NCBI RefSeq assembly: GCF_021234875.1
Contig: NZ_JAJQVM010000007.1
Span: 62,001 to 126,000, forward strand
Direction: 5' to 3'
DNA: 64,000 nucleotides
Source of the DNA: Marinibactrum halimedae
GTDB lineage: Bacteria > Pseudomonadota > Gammaproteobacteria > Pseudomonadales > Cellvibrionaceae
A program made the translations under genes and the position numbers. Below, one piece after another: positions 46,211 through 55,035 of this stretch. Numbering within the stretch: the first letter of the stretch is position 1; each line of letters opens with the position of its first letter. The notes under the pieces are model-generated. The model saw only the letters and a program-made list of their open reading frames with translations. It had not been told where the DNA came from and did no database searches.

Positions 46211-47594
46211 ATGACGTCACCTAACTTTCTCAAGGCTGCTTATCAGGCCGGTTTTAAAGATAACAATAACGGAAATATCGTTGATAATGGTGGGTCTTAT
46301 GCGTTACTTCACCCGACAACAGATGGCCGCAGTGGCCGAAAAGTCTTTATTGATCTCAGCTTAGCCCCCAAATTTGGCGAGTTAAAAGAAGACGAGTTGT
46401 TCAAGGTTTTTCATGAGTTAACCAAACTCAAAGCAGTAGCAGGTAATATTAACAGTTACACGTCACAGCGGCATGCTGGAAGTCATATTTCGGTATTTGG
46501 TATAACCCATGTGACTTATGAGATTATACAGCAAGAAGTCAATGGAAACCCGGGTGGAGTTTATATCACTGATATCGATATTGGACGCTTTGGAGATGAT
46601 AACCCTGGGGTTTATCATGTGAGGTTGGAGAATAGGCATGATTGGGTGGTTACCAACCGTAAAAAACCAATAAGGAAGGTTAAAACAAAAGTGGCGGCGA
46701 TTAATGGCTTTTGTGATGGAATAACTCAAGCGGCTCAGGAGGTTATGCCTCCCATTTTAGGTAAAGCTTTCTCGTATTCAGATTTTGATAATGGTGTGAA
46801 TATTCGTCAAGAAAAAGAGTACAGCCTGTTTTTTAACCCGCCGGTGATGTATAGCAAAGGTGAGCCGTATAATTGTAATAGTGTAAATAGCCATGTGGCA
46901 ATGAATAGCTTACGCGAAACGTTAGTAAACTCTGATGAAAAAATTCTCTGGGGAGTATTGGGTGATGGAGCTCATCTTTTGTATGAAGCCCTTAGATTCA
47001 TGCCAGAAGGGAAGCGTTTGGGCAATCACACAGTGTTGTTTTTAAATCCAAGCAAAGATTTAACTGAGATACTTCCCTTAATGCGTAGGCACAATATGAA
47101 ATTACATATGGACGTGCAAAAAATACAGGAAAATGACCAGATTGCTATAAAAGCGCAGTTTGACAATCAAAAAAAGTTGCAAAATGAACTGAGAAAATGG
47201 CCTGGTTTTGAAAAAAAAGCGGCAGCACTCTATCAACAGAATTTAAGTATGCGAAATAAAGTCATGTCGACGTTTACTGGTGCTTTTGGCTGGGCTAGCG
47301 GTGCAGCCTCAGCTGTTTCCGCAGGAATGTATATTGCCCTTTACACCAGTAGGTGCGGCTATGGCTGGAATGGCAGCGGCTTTTTCTGGTTATAAAGCGT
47401 ACCACTCTGTAAAATCCAGTGTTACCGGTTTTCGAAATATGCAAGCGACCAAAATTGCCGACCCTAAAATAAACCCTCACCTTAACCCGTTTGCTGATAC
47501 TGCTGATCTTAATGCCACAATGGATAAGCAATTTGGAGGGTTTGGGAAAAGTTTATATTGCATGCTTAAGCATAAAATTACGGGGAAAATATAA
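46211..47594 (+). pseudogene. Unknown large member of duplicated gene pair (locus 2), frameshifted
   Basis: The start at 46211 (MTSPNFLKAAYQAGF) has AAGGA upstream. The first frame stops at 47395, but its natural continuation lies in the +1 frame to 47594; joining near 47336-47343 gives about 461 residues. The join sits in a hydrophobic region (SAVSAGMYIAL then PFTPVGAAMAGMAAAFSGY), which argues that both frames encode one protein. The sequence around the join is TTGCCCTTTACA. It could be a 1-nt mutation, a sequencing error or +1 programmed shifting. It shares blocks with the 397-residue gene of locus 1 (GDGAHLLYEAL, VLFLNPSKDLTEILPL). The stop overlaps the next ATG (TAATG). No function is known. 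Confidence 0.65.
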
Positions 47595-47995
47595 TGGGGT
47601 TTTTATCTTCAATCTTCAGTAAGAAATCTAAAGAACGATTTAGTAAGCCAAATTTTGATAGCTCACCAAAAGTAGATATTGATTTTTCTGGAACACATAT
47701 ACAGCTCACAGATCCACCACATAATGCTAATTTTCCCGTGTATGATGAGCCTTGTAATTTAGATATCTATGATGTTTTTGAAAATGGTTTTTTTGAAGAT
47801 GAAGATGGAAGAAGTAAGCGATTTTATGTAAGAGGTTGGAATTTTTTGGATTATTCTAACAAAAAAAAACATGCAGGCGGTGTTCTTGTTAAAATTGTTA
47901 TTTCCGATTTTGGAGTAACTTATTGTAGTGAAACTAATAAACATAGCTTGTCGAATTATAGTGGTCAAGTATTTCCGTACCATGCGTAATATTTT

Positions 47996-48823
47996 TCAAG
48001 CACTCAATTCTTCTGCCGCTGCCGGTGTTACATAGCCGTTGTAACTGTGAAGCCTATGATGATTAAAATGTCGAATAAATTGATAAATATCCGTCTTCGC
48101 TTCTGAGTAGCTTTGATACCTTTCTTTTGGCATCCATTCTGTTTTAAAAGTCCTAAATGTTCGTTCAATAATGATGTTATCCCAACAATTACCTCGACGA
48201 CTCATGCTCTGCCTAACTCCGTACCTGCGAAGCATATTTTGGTAGGCAAGGCTGGTGTAGTGACACCCCTGATCGGAATGAAAAAGGATTCCTGTAGGCT
48301 TTCCCCTAGCTTCATAAGCTAATAAAAAGGCGTTCATGGTCAATTCTGTATCTGGACTATCTGAACAAGCCCAGCCAACTATTCGGCGTGAAAATAAATC
48401 AATCACCAATGCCAAATACAACCACTGACTACCGCTCCAAACATAGGTCACATCACCACACCAAACACGGTTTTTCTGCTCTACATCATAGCCTCTCTGT
48501 AAATGGTTATCGGCGATTGAAGACGTTTTATCGGCAATTTTATAAGAGTGCTTTTTCCCAGGCTGCTTGCTTTCAATTTTGGCCTCCTTCATCAAACGAG
48601 CCGCTTTAAAGCGACCGACAGAAAACCCTTGTGCTTTCAAGTTGGCTGAAATCACACGTGAGCCTGCCGCCGCACGACTTTGAGTGTGTATTTCCACTAC
48701 TTTTTCACGCAGTTGTTGACGTTCAGAATCCTGTTTGGTCGACATCTGCATACGATATTGATAACTGCTGCGAGTTACGCCGAGAGTTTGGAGTAAAGTG
48801 GTTTGCTTATACTGCTCTCTCAA
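47996..48823 (-). CDS. IS3-family transposase OrfB (DDE integrase domain)
   Basis: 275 residues with an HTH_21 segment (VVEIHTQSRAAAGSRVISAN) and an rve integrase core. The catalytic D-D-E residues are placed at WCGDVTYVW, FHSDQGCHYTS and the E of NIIIERTFRTFKTEW. In IS3 elements OrfB is made as an OrfAB fusion by -1 frameshifting, and here its frame overlaps the end of the orfA region. Because orfA carries a frameshift, an active fusion is unlikely without suppression. Confidence 0.92.
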   Translation of the reverse strand: MREQYKQTTLLQTLGVTRSSYQYRMQMSTKQDSERQQLREKVVEIHTQSRAAAGSRVISANLKAQGFSVGRFKAARLMKEAKIESKQPGKKHSYKIADKTSSIADNHLQRGYDVEQKNRVWCGDVTYVWSGSQWLYLALVIDLFSRRIVGWACSDSPDTELTMNAFLLAYEARGKPTGILFHSDQGCHYTSLAYQNMLRRYGVRQSMSRRGNCWDNIIIERTFRTFKTEWMPKERYQSYSEAKTDIYQFIRHFNHHRLHSYNGYVTPAAAEELSA

Positions 48824-48831
48824 TGTTCGAA

Positions 48832-49139
48832 TTATTTCGCACTTTTGAACGAGTCCGACATCAAGAGAGCTGAAGCTTTTTTTAAAATATCTTTCTCCAA
48901 CTCTAGCTGTTTGACTTTCGCTTTCAGCTGCTGAATTTCTTGCTGCTCAGGACTCAGTGCTTTTCCTGATGGCGGGGGAGTTCCTCGGCGCTCATTCTTT
49001 AGCTGTTTAACCCATTTTTGAACACAAGACACGCCCACGCTCATTGCTTCACTAGCTTCTTTGATACTATACCTTGATCAATTACCAGTGCCGCCGTATC
49101 AGCCTTAAATTCAATAGAAAATGTTCTTCTTTTTGTCAT
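48832..49139 (-). pseudogene. IS3-family OrfA, broken by a 1-nt deletion
   Basis: The ATG at 49139 starts MTKRRTFSIEFKADTAALVI, then DQG. One T is missing after that GG, so the frame stops a few codons later. Restoring it gives D-Q-G-Y-S-I-K-E-A-S-E-A-M and joins the downstream frame SVGVSCVQKWVKQLKNE, ending with a leucine-zipper stretch (LKAKVKQLELEKDILKKA). The span is 308 bp, one short of a multiple of three, as a single deletion predicts. OrfA normally supplies the N-terminal DNA-binding HTH. Confidence 0.85.
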
Positions 49140-49658
49140 ATACCATACCTGTCTTTGAGGGTAATATACCATCTATTGGTTGGTACGGAATTATTAGGCC
49201 ACTATAAATCGTTTTAATTTTTATAAGTCTAAGGATTTGTTTTTTGAGGTGTTGAATTATTGTCATTCAGTTTGGGGTGCTCAAAATGGGGCAGCTAAGG
49301 AGGGGGGGTCAGCTGATGGATTGTTTGTATATCCTACCTCATCAGATGAGTTATCTGTTAGTATTCATAATGGCTGCCCGTGTGTAAAAGTAGATATTGA
49401 TTGTGAGGGTATGCCTCCTCAGTTTGTATATTTTTTTCCTATTAGTAAGAGACATCTAATTGTTTTAAAAATGGAATTTGATGTGTATGACTCTTATGAT
49501 TTTTACGATCCAACTCTTCCGCTTGAAGAATATAGTTTTGAAGTGAAAGATCGTTTTATGCAAGATTTTAGAATTTCCTTGTCGGAGCGCTCTAAAAAGG
49601 AATTGGCCGCAACTCGACCTTCTATTATGGACGAGGTGGTTGAGACTTGATTGCGGCC

Positions 49659-50456
49659 ATGGGTTTTTTATCTTCAATCTTCAATAGAAAACCGAAAGAA
49701 AGGTTTAGCAAGCCAGATTTGGATTCGGCCCCACATGTAAAAATAGATTTTTCAGGCATTCAAATAGAGTTTCTTGATGCTCCGCATAATGCTCATTTTC
49801 CTATTCACGACAAGCCTCGTGACTTGGATATTTATGATGAATATGGGCATGATTTTATATGTGATGAGAATTATAGATATAGAAAAATTTATGTAACGGG
49901 GTGTGATTTTGTTGATCGCTTACAAAAAGAGCATGCTGGAGGGCTTATAATTGAGTCTACGCTTGTTGATTATGGCTCTCATTATTGCAAAGAGACTAAT
50001 ACGCACAGCTTATGCAACCGTTTAAATTTTTTCACACCTAATGATTTATTCGATTGGATTCTAGACGATTGTCATAATATGTGGGGGAAACAAAATGGCG
50101 CATCTAAGATAGGCGATTTAGGTGATGGCACCTATGTGTACCCAATTTCATCGGACGAGTTATCGATCACCCTGCATAATGGGTGCCCATGTGTAAAAGC
50201 ATATATTGATTATGTAGGAATGGCTCCAGAATTCGTATATTTTTTTCCTATCAGTAAAAGGCACTTAATCGTTTTGGAAATGAAATGTGAGGCATACATC
50301 TTTTACGACTTTTACGACCCAACTCTTCCCCTTGAGGCTTACAGTTATGAGGTGATGGAGCGCTTTATGAAGGATTTTAAGATTACTTTATCTGATCGCT
50401 CTAAAAAGGAATTGGCCGCAGCTCGACCTTCTATTATGGACGAGGTGGTTGAGTAA
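49659..50456 (+). CDS. Small-partner gene (copy B), intact
   Basis: 265 residues from the ATG at 49659 (MGFLSSIFNRKPKERFSKP), 8 bp after the end of copy A. The frame can open at 49647, but copy A and the alignment favour 49659. The first 10 residues are hydrophobic and the next basic, suggesting membrane or partner binding. HIDFSG-like KIDFSGIQIEFLDAP and YVYPISSDELSITLHNGCP follow. EFVYFFPISKRHLIVLEM is the conserved core, and FKITLSDRSKKEL with IMDEVVE closes the protein. It is nearly identical to copy A in its last 60 residues. Unknown function; a candidate immunity or antitoxin-like partner. TAATG overlap joins it to the next gene. Confidence 0.75.
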   Translation: MGFLSSIFNRKPKERFSKPDLDSAPHVKIDFSGIQIEFLDAPHNAHFPIHDKPRDLDIYDEYGHDFICDENYRYRKIYVTGCDFVDRLQKEHAGGLIIESTLVDYGSHYCKETNTHSLCNRLNFFTPNDLFDWILDDCHNMWGKQNGASKIGDLGDGTYVYPISSDELSITLHNGCPCVKAYIDYVGMAPEFVYFFPISKRHLIVLEMKCEAYIFYDFYDPTLPLEAYSYEVMERFMKDFKITLSDRSKKELAAARPSIMDEVVE

Positions 50457-51250
50457 TGAAATTTATTCAGCAGTGTTTGAGAAAACTAGGGATGGTGTCG
50501 TTGGTGCAGCCACCCGCAGAGGATCATGCCCCAGAGCTTTATGAGATTTTATTATTTAGAACGAAACTTCAATTAGCCCTGCCTAAGTTAACCTTACCCC
50601 CGTGGGAAGAGTGGGGGAGTATTGGCGGCCCAAATAAAGACTGGCGGCCCTATGTAAATACCAAAGGTAAGCCCCATTACACAAGAGTTGATGAGTTGGG
50701 CTTTTACGGTATGGGGTTTTACGGTTGTGGTTGGCAGTTGCCGGTTGAAGACGGTGAGCCTGCGGCAGCTCTGCGTCTATTTTTAAGTGCGTATACGCCC
50801 ACCGATGACGACCGACCAAAGTATTCAAATATGATGGACGAGACTGTATCGCTTTCTTGGTTGCAAAATTATTATTCCAATAGGTTGAAGAAACCGATTT
50901 CCCTTAGTCGGACTACAGAAGGGCATATGGAAATCCTTTCTGAAGAGACAAGTGGTGGTGGCGAGATAGCGTGTGCAGAGGAGTCTGTCAGTATTGAGAC
51001 ATCGTTAGTGAATGGTCATACCGTACATCATGTGATGTTGGATGCAAATCATGCCCATTATTGGGTGCCTTTTTCTAAGGTGGATTTGCTGTATTTAGAA
51101 TTCCGAATCACAGGCGATGGCTTGTGGACGCCGGTTACCAGTCGAACTGCTTTAAAAGAAGCCGACCGAATCATGCACGCAATTCTTCCTACGTTATCGT
51201 TAACCTACCCAGAAAATGAACAGTTGTCCCATCAAAAGGTTATTAAATAG
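50456..51250 (+). CDS. Small-partner family member (copy C), diverged
   Basis: 264 residues starting at the TAATG overlap with copy B. The N-terminus MKFIQQCLRKLG is short, hydrophobic and basic, like the other copies. The C-terminal half aligns by eye with copy B: SIETSLVNGHTVHHVML against SITLHNGCPCVKAYI, then YWVPFSKVDLLYLEFRI against YFFPISKRHLIVLEM, and a terminal LPTLSLT against FKITLS. The middle (WGSIGGPNKDWRPYVN, GFYGMGFYGCGW) is different. It is probably a third paralogue in the same operon. Function unknown. Confidence 0.65.
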   Translation: MKFIQQCLRKLGMVSLVQPPAEDHAPELYEILLFRTKLQLALPKLTLPPWEEWGSIGGPNKDWRPYVNTKGKPHYTRVDELGFYGMGFYGCGWQLPVEDGEPAAALRLFLSAYTPTDDDRPKYSNMMDETVSLSWLQNYYSNRLKKPISLSRTTEGHMEILSEETSGGGEIACAEESVSIETSLVNGHTVHHVMLDANHAHYWVPFSKVDLLYLEFRITGDGLWTPVTSRTALKEADRIMHAILPTLSLTYPENEQLSHQKVIK

Positions 51251-51302
51251 TCGCTAACAAATCCGGTGTGATTCAAAGAAACCCAGCAGCTGTAAAAAGA
51301 AA

Positions 51303-51326
51303 AAGGCCAGTAAAAATACTGGCCTT
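51303..51326. terminator. Bidirectional terminator between locus 2 and the TonB receptor
   Basis: AAGGCCAGTA (51303-51312), AAAA loop, TACTGGCCTT (51317-51326) is a perfect 10-bp stem. It has A-rich sequence to the left and CTTT to the right, between two convergent transcripts. Confidence 0.88.
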
Positions 51327-51348
51327 CTTTGATACTACCTAAGTTCGA

Positions 51349-54123
51349 TTAGAACTGATAAGACGCACCGAGGTAAATAGTACGGCCACTGTTGGTGATG
51401 TTGTAAGCACGTTGGAAGCCGGCTTTGCTAGAGTATTGCTGATCGGCTTCATTGGTTAGGTTTGAGCCTTCCAAGGTGATTTTTAATTGATCGTTTACCT
51501 GATAGAACGCGCTCATATCAAAGAAAGTGGTGGGTTTAAAACCACGGAATTCTTCGTCACTTCCATCGCTGGTACGTTGAATGTAGGAACCTCGATAAGA
51601 CTGTGCTACACGCACGCCCCAGTTATCTGTTTCGTAATACAACGTTACATTGCTTGAGTGTTCAGATAAGTTCGGGAACGCGGCTGTTTCCAGTGTTTCG
51701 CCATTCGGGTAGTAATTTACTTCACCATCGGCATAGGTGAAGTTACCCATCATACCTAAATTGTTGAATGGCTCTGGTAAGAAATCGAAGTCACGCTGTA
51801 AGGTAAATTCAACCCCTTCTAAAGTTGCGTCTTCTGCATTGACTGGACGCTGGACATTTACAGGTGTATCTAACGTAATACTGTTATCACCAGAAAGTGC
51901 ACGCAGTGTATCCAAATTGATACCGGTTTCAGCAAGGCTCACGGTGCGATCTAAGGTAACGATGTAATCTTCGATGTCTTTACGGTAGAACGCTAATGCC
52001 ACATAACCCGCGTTGTCAGCAAAGTACCATTCAGCACCCAAGTCAAAATTGGTGGAAAGGTAGGGATCTAGAGTTGGGTTAGCGCTCTCCATTGTCACAT
52101 CGTCATTGTCTACTTCGATTTCGAGCTCATCTGATAAGCTCGAGTAGGACGGGCGAGTGATGTTTTGGCTTAATGACAAACGCAAAACAATATCGTCTGT
52201 TGGTTCAAGGGAAACGTTTAATGCGGGCAAAACACCGTCATAAGTATTGTCAATAGAGCCAATGAAGTTACCGTCTTCATCAGATACTTGAGTATCGGTA
52301 TCGGTAGTGTAGTAACGCAACCCTACATTTCCTCGTAAGGCCATACTGCCAATATCACGTTGCCATTCGTACTCTATGAAAGCGTTTAACGTTTCTTCTT
52401 CAACGCCATTGACGGAATCTCCGAGAGTGGTGGCGACGTCTAAAGATTGTCCTGTTCGCGCCAACGCATTTTGAACATAAGTGCTGTTCACAAATTGTCG
52501 TGGGTTGACTACGGCCCAATCCAATTGATCGTTATTTGATTGGACGCGGAATAAATCATCATCAATTCCAGCGGCAATATCGGCTAAATCTCCAAAAGCA
52601 CCGCCAAAATCATCGCCTTGAAGGTCTCTTAAGCGGTTATTTTGATCGCCTTGCGCTGTGCTATTTTCTAACTGTTTTGCCGCAACCCCAACGCGTAAAG
52701 TATCTCGATCATCTAAGGCAATATCAGCGCTGAATTTTGCTGTGCTATTCTCGGTTTTATTAAATCGTTTACGCACATCAATTTCTTGCAACCAAAACTG
52801 CGATGGATCAGTCATATCTTGCCCGTAGGTAAAGCGAGGGCTCATGATGTCTGAATAATCGTAGCGGAAGTCACCCCGAGTTTCGGTATAGACTTTTAAA
52901 CTGTAGGTTTCTAATTCAGAGCTTTCGTAGCCGATTAAACCATGAAGAGTGACGTATTGGTTAAGATTGAAGTTTCCGCTTAACACCACTTGTTCAAATG
53001 TGGTTTCCACGTCTTGAGCACGGCTTTCTACGTTAAAAACGGAGTTAGAGAAATCGGCACCCAGCACTTCATGGGTAATTCCTGCATCGTTAGTGGGTAG
53101 CGCACGTAAATTAACGTTGCTCATGGTGACGTCGCTACCGTAAGGCATTGAACCGTTATTGTTACGCGGGTTGATGTGGTATTCACCACGGTCGTTATTC
53201 AACTCACCGTATAGCGCATCTAAAGTGACATCAAAGACATCGCCTTTGTATTGAAAGGCAGTAGTAATGCCCAAACGCTCTTGGGTATTTTCCCATACCG
53301 ATAAGCGGTTACCGCGTGGGGCGATAACTGTACCCTCTTGAAGTGCTTGTAAATCGCTATCACTCACATTTTCGCCAATGATGGTGTCACCCAATCCACG
53401 GCGAGCGGTGGTTCTCCAGCGATAAGTATTTGGTCCTTGCTCAATAGTGTCACGCTCACTGTAAGCGATAGAACCTAGTGCGCCCCAATTGCCCCAAGTG
53501 TTGGAGATTAAAAACGCGGTACGTGGTGCAATGTCATCGGTGTATTCGTTGTCGCCGGCTTGCACAGACAATGCAGAATTAAAGCCTTCTTTATCGAATG
53601 GCTTAGCAGTGCGTAAGCTGACGTTACCGGCCATGCCACCTTCGTCATCGCTGGCAGAGTAAGATTTGGCAACATCAATACGATTAAATAATTCAGAGGC
53701 GAAGAGGTTAAAATCGAAAGCTCTGTCGCGGCTGCCTTGGTCACGACTGTCCATGGCGGTATCGGTATTGCCCAATACGTCCATGCCATTAAGTTGCACC
53801 AAAGAGAAGTTGGAATCCAAACCACGAATGGCAATACGACGACCTTCACCGCCATCACGGGTAATGGTAACACCGGGTACACGTTGTAGTGCTTCAGCCA
53901 AGTTTAAATCTGGAAAGTCTGCAATGTCTTCCGCCACAATACTGTCGCGTGTACCAATGGCATCGCGTTTTAAATCTTTACTTTTCAATAATGATGAACG
54001 AAAGCCTTCAACCACGATTTCTTCAATGGGCTTTTCTTGTGCGCTGGCTTGGCCCGAGATAATAGTAGCAATACAAGCACCCAAAATACTGTGCTTTGCT
54101 AACTGAAAAGAGGTCTTTTGCAT
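51349..54123 (-). CDS. Large TonB-dependent receptor
   Basis: 924 residues. Signal peptide about residues 1-28 (ILGACIATIISGQASA/QE). The TonB-box-like EEIVVEGFRSSLLKSKDLKR, DIADFPDLNLAEALQRVPGV, REGGEGRRI-like TRDGGEGRRIAIRGLDSNFS and GGMAGNVSLRTAKPFD identify the Caulobacter-type receptor family (TIGR01782-like). Its members often import oligosaccharides. The barrel ends in ...YLGASYQF with C-terminal Phe. No tryptophan halogenase or glycoside hydrolase is adjacent to reveal the substrate. Confidence 0.93.
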   Translation of the reverse strand: MQKTSFQLAKHSILGACIATIISGQASAQEKPIEEIVVEGFRSSLLKSKDLKRDAIGTRDSIVAEDIADFPDLNLAEALQRVPGVTITRDGGEGRRIAIRGLDSNFSLVQLNGMDVLGNTDTAMDSRDQGSRDRAFDFNLFASELFNRIDVAKSYSASDDEGGMAGNVSLRTAKPFDKEGFNSALSVQAGDNEYTDDIAPRTAFLISNTWGNWGALGSIAYSERDTIEQGPNTYRWRTTARRGLGDTIIGENVSDSDLQALQEGTVIAPRGNRLSVWENTQERLGITTAFQYKGDVFDVTLDALYGELNNDRGEYHINPRNNNGSMPYGSDVTMSNVNLRALPTNDAGITHEVLGADFSNSVFNVESRAQDVETTFEQVVLSGNFNLNQYVTLHGLIGYESSELETYSLKVYTETRGDFRYDYSDIMSPRFTYGQDMTDPSQFWLQEIDVRKRFNKTENSTAKFSADIALDDRDTLRVGVAAKQLENSTAQGDQNNRLRDLQGDDFGGAFGDLADIAAGIDDDLFRVQSNNDQLDWAVVNPRQFVNSTYVQNALARTGQSLDVATTLGDSVNGVEEETLNAFIEYEWQRDIGSMALRGNVGLRYYTTDTDTQVSDEDGNFIGSIDNTYDGVLPALNVSLEPTDDIVLRLSLSQNITRPSYSSLSDELEIEVDNDDVTMESANPTLDPYLSTNFDLGAEWYFADNAGYVALAFYRKDIEDYIVTLDRTVSLAETGINLDTLRALSGDNSITLDTPVNVQRPVNAEDATLEGVEFTLQRDFDFLPEPFNNLGMMGNFTYADGEVNYYPNGETLETAAFPNLSEHSSNVTLYYETDNWGVRVAQSYRGSYIQRTSDGSDEEFRGFKPTTFFDMSAFYQVNDQLKITLEGSNLTNEADQQYSSKAGFQRAYNITNSGRTIYLGASYQF

Positions 54124-54581
54124 GTAAATTCCCTAAGTGTTAAATAAAAAAGTACTGTTAATTTAAAAGATTTGACTAAGTAGAAAGTTTTTAATTATTT
54201 TGTAATAAATTAAGTGGATATCAATTTGGCGCAGGTGGTTTTTAAAAAAATCAAGTCTTCGTTATTAAAGTTTTTTTAAAAAATTCCCTGCTGGTTAAAT
54301 TCGGCGCCATTATAGATTTTTCGATGTTTCGAAAATATTACAGATAATGATTTGTTGGGTGACTGAATAGTTTTGCTTGTGCGGGATGGCTGAAAATATC
54401 CTTGTAGCCTATTTTATTTTGCGGTGAAGTCTTGGGTCTTCGTTAATAAAGAGGTTTACCTCTTTATTAAGCGCAAAGAGCGTGAAAAGTGGATGTGTTT
54501 AAAATTTAGGTTGTGATGGGTGACTAAAATTTCCGACAGGTGAGCCCATGTCGGAATAGAAAACAGAATAAATACGTGGGA
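54124..54581. other. Receptor upstream region with two hairpins
   Basis: 458 bp with no supported ORF. The left part is the AT-rich leader of the TonB receptor. A perfect 12-bp stem TTAATAAAGAGG with TTTA loop lies at 54443-54470. A second stem (TTCCGACA/TGTCGGAA) lies at 54531-54556 and is described separately. Confidence 0.55.
54531..54556 (-). terminator. Terminator after the small exported gene
   Basis: TTCCGACA (54531-54538) and TGTCGGAA (54549-54556) enclose a 10-nt loop. On the minus strand the stem is followed by ATTTTAG. It lies 25 bp past the stop of the 54582 gene. Confidence 0.65.
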
Positions 54582-54962
54582 TTAATTTTTATTGATCCTA
54601 TCGCCCACGCATGTTGAAAAGTCATTGTATAAAATTCCCTCCGCCTTTAAGAGCTCTTGTAGGGAGCATTGCGTGTAATTGATACCCGCCGTATCCAAGT
54701 CATTTTGAGATGATTTCTCGCTTAAGGGAGCGAGTGTTGTAAGGCAAGCCTTTGAGCTTCGAATCACGTAACCTGAACAGGCGCCAGTGTTGACAATATC
54801 CGGCCTGATACAGTTTAAAAATTGTGGGTTGTCTTCGCAAAAATAATTGGCTGAAATCTCTGCTATTTCGGTGGGTTCCATCGCCATGGCGACGGTTGAA
54901 AGTAAAAAAGCCAGTGGTGTAAATAGGCGGTGGTTTTTGTGATTGTGAGTTGCAAGGTTAAT
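54582..54962 (-). CDS. Small exported cysteine-containing protein, likely non-ATG start
   Basis: The first ATG in frame is at 54887, giving 101 residues (MAMEPTEIAEISANYF). Upstream of it the frame stays open and encodes a typical signal peptide (HNHKNHRLFTPLAFLLSTVA, cut at AMA/ME). An excellent GAGGAGG site (54970-54976) stands 7 bp before an ATT codon at 54962, and no ATG, GTG or TTG is available there. So a rare ATT start (or ATC at 54965) is proposed, giving 126 residues. The mature protein has six cysteines (FCED, LNC, ACSGY, KACL, QCSL, TCVGD). Function unknown. It follows batD on the same strand. Confidence 0.55.
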   Translation of the reverse strand: MNLATHNHKNHRLFTPLAFLLSTVAMAMEPTEIAEISANYFCEDNPQFLNCIRPDIVNTGACSGYVIRSSKACLTTLAPLSEKSSQNDLDTAGINYTQCSLQELLKAEGILYNDFSTCVGDRINKN

Positions 54963-55035
54963 GATGTGGCCTCCTCAGTGAACAAGATTATTGGTTCAGT
55001 TTAGTCCACTGAGGGGAAGGGCAGGTTTATTTCCG

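Larger units (their letters stand above)
47957..49206 (-). mobile_element. IS3-family insertion sequence
   Basis: A 1250-bp element with ends TATAGTGGTCAAG... (left) and the complement of ...GGCCACTATA (right). The two ends match at TATAGTGG-C and again at ATT/TTCCGTACCA, giving about 26-bp imperfect inverted repeats. It is flanked by AAT on both sides (47954-47956 and 49207-49209), a 3-bp target duplication, and excision restores the target frame. It carries orfB intact and orfA broken by one base. Exact ends are inferred from the repeats and the target gene. Confidence 0.85.
47594..49650 (+). pseudogene. Small-partner gene (copy A), split by an IS insertion
   Basis: The 5' part (47594-47956) begins MGFLSSIFSKKSKERFSKP. 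The 3' part (49210-49650) resumes with RFNFYKSKDLFFEVLNYCH and ends RPSIMDEVVET. Removing the IS and one AAT target copy restores an uninterrupted 267-residue frame matching copy B at 49659 throughout (for example VYFFPISKRHLIVLKM). So the gene was intact until the insertion. The left fragment runs into IS sequence and stops at 47989; the right has only in-frame TTG starts such as 49237. The product before insertion probably had the same unknown role as copy B. Confidence 0.85.

Noticed and set aside
47594-47989. Treating the 131-residue frame as a complete small gene
   Set aside because: Its last ten residues are encoded by the IS left end, and the matching 3' half lies beyond the IS at 49210.
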